From contig NC_013441.1 of assembly GCF_000024785.1 (NCBI RefSeq), positions 3,906,001-3,970,000 on the forward strand: 64,000 bases of DNA, given 5' to 3'. The number at the start of each line of letters is the position of its first letter. Position 1 is the stretch's first letter. Below, one piece after another: positions 58,001 through 64,000 of this stretch. Under the pieces are notes generated by a model. The model worked only from the letters and a program-made list of their open reading frames with translations, made no database searches and was not told the origin of the DNA. This stretch comes from Gordonia bronchialis DSM 43247. Lineage in GTDB: Bacteria; Actinomycetota; Actinomycetes; Mycobacteriales; Mycobacteriaceae. The position numbers and the translations under genes were made by a program.

Positions 58001-61000
58001 GCTGTCTGGTCGCGCTGGCCGAATCCGAACATCACCTGCGCAAGCGGTGAAAATGCCTCTGATCGAATAGGGTCGACACGTTCGACGATCACCTCGAAGG
58101 GGACGTCCGCGTGGGCGAAGGCCTCGATGTCACCGCGGCGCGTCTCCTCGACGAGTTGCCGGAAGGACATCGCCCCGTCGACCCGGGAACGCAGCACGAG
58201 GGTGTTGACGAACATCCCGACCAACGGTTCGAGCTCCGGTCGGCCCCGGCCCGCCACCGGGGTGGCGATCGCGATGTCATCTGTTGCCGACGACCTGGCC
58301 AACAGCACCGACAACGCCGACTGCACGACCATGAACGGGGTCGCCCCGAGATCTCGGGCGAGATCGACTATTCGCGCGGTGACCTCTGCCGGGATCTCGA
58401 AGTCCACCGCCGCACCACGGTGACTGGCAACCGGCGGCCGGGGGCGGTCAGCGGGCAGTTCCAGCACGTCCGGCAGCCCGGCCAGACGGTCGGTCCAGTA
58501 GGTGATCTGTTGCCCCGCAGCCGAAGTCGGATCGTCGAGATCACCGAGCACACTGCGCTGCCAGAGCGCGTAATCGACCACCTGGACATCCAGGGGCACG
58601 AGATCGGGTTCGGCTCCGGATCGACGCGCGCCATACGCTGCCACCACGTCGGTGACGAGCGGGCTCAGCGATTCACCGTCGACGGCGATGTGGTGTGCCA
58701 CAACAGCGAACACCGCGGTGTCCGCATCGATCCGGTACAGGCGGAATCGGATCGGCCATTGCCGTGTGACGTCGAATCCCTGGCTTGCGGCACGCTCGAC
58801 GTCGGTCCGCGTATCCACTGTGGCCCAGTCCATCCGGTCGGCGACCTCGCTCGCGGCGGATACTGCCTGATAGGGAACGCCGCCGGGCGCGGGGAATGTG
58901 GTCCGGAGCACTTCGTGGCGCCGCACCACATCCTCGGCGGCCGCACGCAGCGCGTCTGAGTCGAGATCGCCGCTCAACCGCAGGACGGCGGGAACGTTGT
59001 ACGTCGACGCTTCCGGCTCGAGCTGGTTGATGAACCACATTCGTTGTTGCGCAAAGGACAGCGGCGGATGCTCCGGTCGCGGCGTCACGGCGACCACCGG
59101 CGGCAACCCACCGCTACCGATGTCCACCGCCGAGGTCAGTGCGCGTACCGACGGCGACGCGAAGACGTCCCGCACGGATACGTCGGCGTGCAATTCGTCG
59201 GAGACGCGTGCCGCCAGTCGGGTGGCGGACAACGAGTTGCCGCCAAGGTCGAAGAAGCTGTCGACCACAGAGACCCGGTCGAGTCCCAGCACCTCGGCGA
59301 AGACAGCGGCGACCGCGATCTCGGCCCCACCGACGGCCTCGACGTGGTCGGCAGACTCGATCTCCGGTGCGGGCAAGGCATTCTTGTCGACCTTGCCGAC
59401 CGGGGTCAGCGGCAGTGTGTCCAGTACCGTGATCGACGACGGAACCATATGCGACGGAAGGCTTTCCGCGAGGAAGCTCCGGAGCTCACCCGGGTCGGTC
59501 CCGGCGGGGGCCGCCACATAGCCCGCGAGAGCGGTGGCGACGGATCCGCCGATGCCGACGACAACGGCGGAACTCACCTCGGGGTGAGCCGCGAGCGCGG
59601 ACTCGATCTCGCCGAGTTCGATGCGCAGACCACGCAACTTGATCTGATCGTCAGTTCTGCCCGTGTACTCGACGACGGTGTCCCCCGCGTTGTCGCGAAC
59701 CCACCGCACCACGTCACCGGTGCGGTACATCCGCTCACCCGGCGCGCCGTGCGGGTTGGCGACAAACCGCTCCGCGGTCAGCGCCGGACGGTCCAGGTAG
59801 CCGCGGGAGAGCGCGCGGCGCGTGACATACAGCTCGCCGGGGATGCCGACCGGTACCGGTCGCAGTCGCCGGTCGAGAACGAGCAGGCCGACACCGGCCA
59901 GCGGGCCGCCCAGCGTCACCGGCTCACCGGCCCCCATCGGCGCACCGATGGTCACACCGATCGTGGTCTCGGTGGGGCCGTAGAGGTTCTGCAGCCGACG
60001 TCCGGCGGACACCCACCGGTCCTTGAGCGGGCCGGGCACGGCTTCGCCGCCGGCATAGATGACGGCCATACCGGGAACCGCGGCCGGATCCATGGTGGCC
60101 AGCACGCTCGGCGTGAGGAAGGTGTGCGTCACCCCGTGCTCAGAGATGAAGCGTTCCAGGGCTTCTCCGCCCACCACGTCGGACGGCCGGTACACGATCC
60201 GCCCGCCGGACACGGTCGCGAGCAGGTACTCCAGGACGGAGGCGTCGAAGCTCGGTGATGCGAAGCCGAGAACTCGAGCGTACTCGTCCGCGCCGGACCG
60301 GGCGATCTCCTCGGTCGCGAAGTTGAGCAACCCGTTGTGGGTCACGGCGACGCCCTTCGGGCGACCGGTCGACCCGGAGGTGTAGATGACGTACGCCAGG
60401 TTGTCCGGGTGTACCGGTGCCCGTCGTTCTTCGGACTTCACCGGAGCGTCGGAGAACTCGGATACCTCGCCCGCGAGGATGTCGTGCAGATCGAGCCAGG
60501 AGATGTCGGCCGCGGCCTCACCCCGTCCGGTCAATCCCCCACTCGTCAGCCCGAGATCGGCGTGGGAATCCGCCACCATCATGGCGACGCGATCGGCAGG
60601 ATAGGTGGGGTCGATCGGTACGTACGCTCCGCCCGTTTTCGCGACCGCCCAGATCGCGGTCAACAACTCAACCGATCGTTCGATCGCCAGTGCGACCTTG
60701 GATTCGGGTCCCACACCTGCGTCGATGAGGAAGCGCGCCAACTGATTCGACTGTGATTCCAGCTCCGCGTAGGTCCAGTCACCGGACTCGTCGACCACGG
60801 CGATGTTGTCGGCGAATCGCCCTGCCGCGTGTGTGAAGATGTCGGCCAGGACCTCGGGTTCGGTGCCCGGGCCCCCGGTGGCGGGCACCAGCGGGCTCAG
60901 GTCCGACAGTCGCGCCAACGGAAGGTCGGCCGTGGCGGTCTGCGGCGCGGTGACGCTCGCACGGATGATCTGCTCCAATGCCCCGGCGAATACGTGGACC

Positions 61001-64000
61001 TGCTGTTCGTCGAAGGCACCGCTCAGATACTTCAGAGTCAGTTTGAGCTCATCGCCATGTGGTGCACCGGCGAGCACGAGTGGATAGTGCGTGGCGTCGA
61101 ATGCCTCCGCGTCCAGCACGCGAAGTCCGCCGGACGCGTCGGTGCCCGATCCCCCGGTGCCCGATCCCCCGGTACTCGAACCTGTTGCGCCCGAACCCGT
61201 TGCGCCCGAGCCCGTGGTGTCGATCTGGGACAAGGATTTGGTGTCCACCGGATACGACTCGTAGACCGTCAGCGTGTCGAACAGGATCTGTTGCCCGGTC
61301 AGCGCGGAGAGTTCGGCGAGTCCGAGGTGCTGATGATCCAGGGTCGCGACCTTGTCCTCGCGCATCGCGTCCAAGACGTCGTCGACCGACGCGTGTGGGT
61401 CGACGTCGACGACGGTCGGCACTGTGTTGATGAACAGCCCCACCATGGTCTCGATCCCGTCGAGTCCGGCCGGGCGACCCGACACCGTCTCCCCGAAGAC
61501 AACGGTTCGATTGGTCGTCAGCCGCGACAGCAGCACCGCCCAGGCGAACTGCAGCACCGTGGCGCGGGTGATGTCCCGTGCTCGAGCGAATTCGTCGATC
61601 TCGCCGGTCAATTCGGCCGACAGGTGCAGGACGTGATCGGCGGGCAGACTGTCGCCGCCCACGTGCGATCCGCGGGCGACGAGGGTCGGTTCACCGATCG
61701 GCTCGAGCACTCGCGTCCAGGCCGCAACACCTGCCGCGGGATCGGTGTCGGCGATCCACCGCAGGTATGTGCTGAAGTCGGGAGCGCCGGCCTGCCTGCC
61801 GAACGGCGATCCGGTGGCGTAGAGCGCCAGCAGATCGGCCAGGACGAGTGGTCCCGACCAGCCGTCGAGCAGGATGTGATGGTTGGTGATGATCAGGCTG
61901 GCGGTGTCGCCATGCCGGATGAAGGTGAACCGAACCAACGGGGGCCTGGCCAGGTCGAAGGGCGTCAATCGTTCCTCGCGTGCGATCCACGCCACCCGCG
62001 AGGAGTCGTCTGCATCGAGTTCGATTGTCCGCCAAGGCACCTCGACCGAGGGTGGAATCACCGCGACCACCGAGCCGCCGGCGGTGCGGACATATCCGGT
62101 CCGCAGGACACGGTGTGTGTCGAGCAGGGCGGCCGCCGCCGCCCGCAGTCGTTCGACGTCGATTCCGGCGTCGAGGGTCAGCACTGCCTGCGTGAGATAG
62201 GCATCCACGTTCTCCGCGGACGCGTCTGTACCTGCGCCGCAGAGAGCTCGGCTCGCCTCGACGTAGAGGCCCTGTTGTAGCGGGGTCAGGCTCCAGACGT
62301 CGGCACCGGGGTACACCGAGGCCAGGCGGTCGAGGTCATCCTGGCTCACCACCACGCCCGGCACGTCGGCGGGGCTGAGTCCCGGATCGCCACCGCGCAC
62401 CACGAATTCGACGATCGACCGTAGTTCGCGCTGCCACTCAACGGCGATCTCGGTGACCTCATCTTCGGTCAATACCCCGGGCGCGTAGGCGAAGTCCGCC
62501 ACCATGACGCGACCGCCGTCGGCGCCGGGAGTGGCACTGGCGTTAATGCTCAACGCGTTCGGCGCCACTTGGGCACCACGCACCGTGCCGGGCAGGGCCG
62601 GCGGGTCTTCGGCGGGTAGCAGTACCCCACCGAGCCCCTCACCCAGGGACTCGTCCGGCCGCGCGGTCCCGCCGATACTGCCGAAATAGTTGAAGCCGAT
62701 GTCAGGTAGCGACGGGGTCCGTAGCGCAGTCCCGGTCTGATAGCGCAGCACGCCGAACCCGATTCCCCGATCCGGCAGGCCGAGTAGCTCCTCCTTGGCC
62801 GCCTTGACGGCCGCGACCGTACCTCCCTCGGGTTCGATGAGTACCGGTGCGACAGTGGTGAACCAACCGACGGTGCGCGACAGATCCGCGATCCGTCGAG
62901 ACACCTTTCGGACCGCGTCCTCCTCTCGGCCATGTCCTTCGAGCAGGATCGCCACCGGGCCGGTGGCCCGCACGCTGTGGTAGCGCTGCCACGTCCGCAC
63001 CGCGCGCGCCAACGCAGCCAGCAGCGCGTCCTGCACACTTCCGCCGAAGGCCTCGGGAACCACGGTCAGCAGCGATGTCGACGTCGCCTCGTCGATGCGC
63101 AACTGCACCGATCGCATGGTGTGCAGGCGATCACGTTGCCGGTCGATGGTTCGGGGGAATGCCGGCTGCTGCCCGAGTCGTCGGAGCCAGAAGTCCAGTT
63201 CCGGGGTTCGGGCCTCGGCCTGCTCGGCCAGCGCCGCCGCCCAGCGCCGCATTGAGGTTCCCTCGGACCGCAGGGTGATCGCTTCGCCTGCTTGCAGCTG
63301 AGCCCACGCGACCGCGATGTCCTCGATGAGGATCTGCCACGACACTGCGTCGACGGACACATGGTGCACGGCGAGCACGACGCGGCCATCTCCGCCGGAC
63401 GCATCGCGTATGACGACGGCCCGCAGCACCTGTCCGGTCGACGGGTCCAGTCCGGCGAGCGCTCGCCGATGCGCTTCACGTACCGCGTCTTCCGACCCCG
63501 GCGTGTCGCTGGTGACCTCCTCGACGGCGATGTCGGGATCAAAGGGTTCACCCGCGTACAACGACGGTGCCCCGGCACCGGTATCGAGGCGCGCACTCAA
63601 CATCGGGTGGATGTTCACGACGGCCGTGAGGGTCCCGCGAACCTCGGCCGCCCCGGTGCCCGCCGGCAATCGCAGCACCAGCGACTGGGAGAAGTCGGCG
63701 TAATCGTCCGGCGTATCGGCATGTTCGAGCATCCAGCCGACGATCGGAGTGACCGCGACCTCGCCGGTCGGGCCACCGGCAAGTTCCTCGAGCTGCAGCA
63801 CATCGACGTCGCCACCACTGGTTGCTGCCCGTGCCATCGACCGAATGGTCTTGTGCTCGAATATCTCTCGTGGCGTCAGGGTCAGTCCCGCAGCTTTTGC
63901 CGACGACGCGAGCTGGATCGACATGATCGAGTCACCGCCCAGTGCGAAGAACGACTCGGTCACACTCACCTGCGGACGGCCCAGCAGCGAGGCGACGATG
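55081..64000 (-). CDS. Nonribosomal peptide synthetase, C-terminal part (PCP-E-C-A-PCP-C-A-PCP-TE)
   Basis: The frame is open at the right edge; about 2970 residues are visible. From the edge: PCP with LGGDSIMS near 20; epimerisation domain ([10 protein letters not shown] near 214, EGHGRE, VGWFTT, FNYFG); C with HHILLDGWS near 707 (D-L type expected after E); A with [10 protein letters not shown] near 1205, code read as [22 protein letters not shown] near 1587; C with HHIAVDGES near 1773; A with code DVWHFSLVDK (serine) near 2270; PCP near 2657; TE with GWSVGG near 2785. The end of the peptide would be D-Xaa - Xaa - L-Ser, released by the thioesterase. mbtH follows directly. Confidence 0.95.
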   Translation of the reverse strand, partial: IVASLLGRPQVSVTESFFALGGDSIMSIQLASSAKAAGLTLTPREIFEHKTIRSMARAATSGGDVDVLQLEELAGGPTGEVAVTPIVGWMLEHADTPDDYADFSQSLVLRLPAGTGAAEVRGTLTAVVNIHPMLSARLDTGAGAPSLYAGEPFDPDIAVEEVTSDTPGSEDAVREAHRRALAGLDPSTGQVLRAVVIRDASGGDGRVVLAVHHVSVDAVSWQILIEDIAVAWAQLQAGEAITLRSEGTSMRRWAAALAEQAEARTPELDFWLRRLGQQPAFPRTIDRQRDRLHTMRSVQLRIDEATSTSLLTVVPEAFGGSVQDALLAALARAVRTWQRYHSVRATGPVAILLEGHGREEDAVRKVSRRIADLSRTVGWFTTVAPVLIEPEGGTVAAVKAAKEELLGLPDRGIGFGVLRYQTGTALRTPSLPDIGFNYFGSIGGTARPDESLGEGLGGVLLPAEDPPALPGTVRGAQVAPNALSINASATPGADGGRVMVADFAYAPGVLTEDEVTEIAVEWQRELRSIVEFVVRGGDPGLSPADVPGVVVSQDDLDRLASVYPGADVWSLTPLQQGLYVEASRALCGAGTDASAENVDAYLTQAVLTLDAGIDVERLRAAAAALLDTHRVLRTGYVRTAGGSVVAVIPPSVEVPWRTIELDADDSSRVAWIAREERLTPFDLARPPLVRFTFIRHGDTASLIITNHHILLDGWSGPLVLADLLALYATGSPFGRQAGAPDFSTYLRWIADTDPAAGVAAWTRVLEPIGEPTLVARGSHVGGDSLPADHVLHLSAELTGEIDEFARARDITRATVLQFAWAVLLSRLTTNRTVVFGETVSGRPAGLDGIETMVGLFINTVPTVVDVDPHASVDDVLDAMREDKVATLDHQHLGLAELSALTGQQILFDTLTVYESYPVDTKSLSQIDTTGSGATGSGATGSSTGGSGTGGSGTDASGGLRVLDAEAFDATHYPLVLAGAPHGDELKLTLKYLSGAFDEQQVHVFAGALEQIIRASVTAPQTATADLPLARLSDLSPLVPATGGPGTEPEVLADIFTHAAGRFADNIAVVDESGDWTYAELESQSNQLARFLIDAGVGPESKVALAIERSVELLTAIWAVAKTGGAYVPIDPTYPADRVAMMVADSHADLGLTSGGLTGRGEAAADISWLDLHDILAGEVSEFSDAPVKSEERRAPVHPDNLAYVIYTSGSTGRPKGVAVTHNGLLNFATEEIARSGADEYARVLGFASPSFDASVLEYLLATVSGGRIVYRPSDVVGGEALERFISEHGVTHTFLTPSVLATMDPAAVPGMAVIYAGGEAVPGPLKDRWVSAGRRLQNLYGPTETTIGVTIGAPMGAGEPVTLGGPLAGVGLLVLDRRLRPVPVGIPGELYVTRRALSRGYLDRPALTAERFVANPHGAPGERMYRTGDVVRWVRDNAGDTVVEYTGRTDDQIKLRGLRIELGEIESALAAHPEVSSAVVVGIGGSVATALAGYVAAPAGTDPGELRSFLAESLPSHMVPSSITVLDTLPLTPVGKVDKNALPAPEIESADHVEAVGGAEIAVAAVFAEVLGLDRVSVVDSFFDLGGNSLSATRLAARVSDELHADVSVRDVFASPSVRALTSAVDIGSGGLPPVVAVTPRPEHPPLSFAQQRMWFINQLEPEASTYNVPAVLRLSGDLDSDALRAAAEDVVRRHEVLRTTFPAPGGVPYQAVSAASEVADRMDWATVDTRTDVERAASQGFDVTRQWPIRFRLYRIDADTAVFAVVAHHIAVDGESLSPLVTDVVAAYGARRSGAEPDLVPLDVQVVDYALWQRSVLGDLDDPTSAAGQQITYWTDRLAGLPDVLELPADRPRPPVASHRGAAVDFEIPAEVTARIVDLARDLGATPFMVVQSALSVLLARSSATDDIAIATPVAGRGRPELEPLVGMFVNTLVLRSRVDGAMSFRQLVEETRRGDIEAFAHADVPFEVIVERVDPIRSEAFSPLAQVMFGFGQRDQTAQPEPVAGLTITPVGVEEPPAQLDVNVIIDATEAGATWHGSLVYAIDLFDEPTVLGFVSRFLGLLDTLSASPDGPVGATRLISASERTEVLAASVGVDVDLDPHETLADALSACADTHPEAVAISCAGQVRSYAEFSRSVNHYARTLISMGVGPDVPVAICIDRSIDMMVAIHAVITAGGQYVPIDTETPDERAHYMLQIAAPAVVLVNTQSARVGAAQVAEQMAIPVMVVDESGLESSGLEWSGASRVTDTDRNTPLTPDHAAYTLFTSGSTGRPKGVTVCHRAVLNRLRWMQAAYPLDLEDVVLQKTPTTFDVSVWELFWPLMVGARLAITSPGGHRDPLYLAELIRAQRVSVVHFVPSMLALFMDMVGRTATDDLGSLRHVFASGEALPAGSAHEAIDRLASARMHNLYGPTEAAVDVTYHEVVSGEPTVPIGRPIWNTSTLVLDPWLQPVPVGVPGELYLGGVQLARGYAARGDLTADRFVADPFGAPGERLYRTGDLVRWNREGELEYLGRTDFQVKIRGQRLELGEVEAALSAAPGVVHAAAAVMPTATGDQLVGYVSGTGDMVDLAAVRRFVADTLPEYMRPTVWMVVEEFAFGSSGKLDRKALPVPDTEIVRTRFVAPETETEQIVAKTIGSVLGLERVSVTESFFDLGGNSLSATRVMAGVRDAGLPFELRWIFSDPTVRDLAARIDAGGGAGDDVLITLRRDGAHPPLFCVHPAGGLAWFYGGLAPFIVDRPLFGLQDPHVVNGEPALTDADDLAVRYVDEIRRVQPNGPYHLLGWSVGGVIAHAMATRLQAAGEQVAYLGIMDSTPQGVDTEAELRRDGAAEENASDVLGGWRELFDLDATVHADTEEEVAAIIREQIAGMGLLDEDVVDRIMESFDAAPDIAQGFVPGVFNGAVQVFTAIRGKVDPSVIADGWRPLVSGQVINVDVDTHHLGMTDEASLRTIGPQIEAALEGGVTQPTNQD
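61141..61215. repeat. 15-bp minisatellite inside the NRPS 2 condensation domain
   Basis: Five 15-bp units: two identical GGTGCCCGATCCCCC (61141-61170), then GGTACTCGAACCTGT, TGCGCCCGAACCCGT and TGCGCCCGAGCCCGT. On the coding strand they give Gly/Ser/Thr pentapeptides (TGSGA, TGGSG). They sit between the motif VYESYPVD and [15 protein letters not shown] of the first complete C domain. Confidence 0.85.

Overview
The window is GC-rich actinobacterial DNA. A mycolic-acid-containing relative of Gordonia is most likely. The signs are a mycolyltransferase-type esterase, a SigK/RskA pair, an F420/FMN-type LLM oxidoreductase paired with an FMN reductase, zinc-ribbon S14, long NRPS genes with MbtH partners, a KstR-like operator, and several promoters that look leaderless (a -10 hexamer six bases before the start codon). 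The genus is inferred from gene content only.

Left part (1-7.5 kb): the 3' end of fdhD, then a decayed Tat-type acetamidase/formamidase gene with three one-base deletions, then on the minus strand the distal half of the spc ribosomal-protein operon (rpsH-rplF-rplR-rpsE-rpmD-rplO) followed by secY-adk-map. The proximal half (rplN-rplX-rplE-rpsZ) is at 27.1-28.6 kb on the same strand. The two halves are separated by about 19.7 kb of unrelated genes, and each half has its own promoter of nearly the same sequence.

The intervening block (7.5-27.1 kb) carries a TetR regulator divergent from a SAM methyltransferase with a tandem operator, an EthD-like protein, a DUF2127 membrane protein, a PQQ-dehydrogenase-like lipoprotein with a frameshift, a small cupin, and the respiratory nitrate reductase operon narGHJI with a NarK-type transporter. 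After these come a 65-bp tandem repeat, a very small membrane protein, two tandem DUF4262 paralogues, an M13 metallopeptidase lipoprotein, a TerD-AIM24 fusion protein, and a DUF559-type putative nuclease bracketed by two near-identical hairpins.

Right part (28.7-64 kb): a secreted protein of unknown function and a 4520-residue four-module NRPS (starter-like C, A predicted for Ser, three A domains with related codes, TE). Its MbtH partner and a DrrAB-type ABC exporter follow in an overlapping operon. Next are sigK-rskA, a mycolyltransferase-like esterase, two LuxR-type regulators that are paralogues of each other, an acetoacetate-decarboxylase-like gene behind a KstR-like operator, a pirin, the FMN reductase/LLM pair, and a small lipoprotein. 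A second NRPS enters from the right edge on the minus strand (PCP-E-C-A-PCP-C-A(Ser)-PCP-TE visible) with its own mbtH and a small unknown gene. The two NRPS operons point toward each other. No tRNA, rRNA, CRISPR array or insertion sequence was seen.
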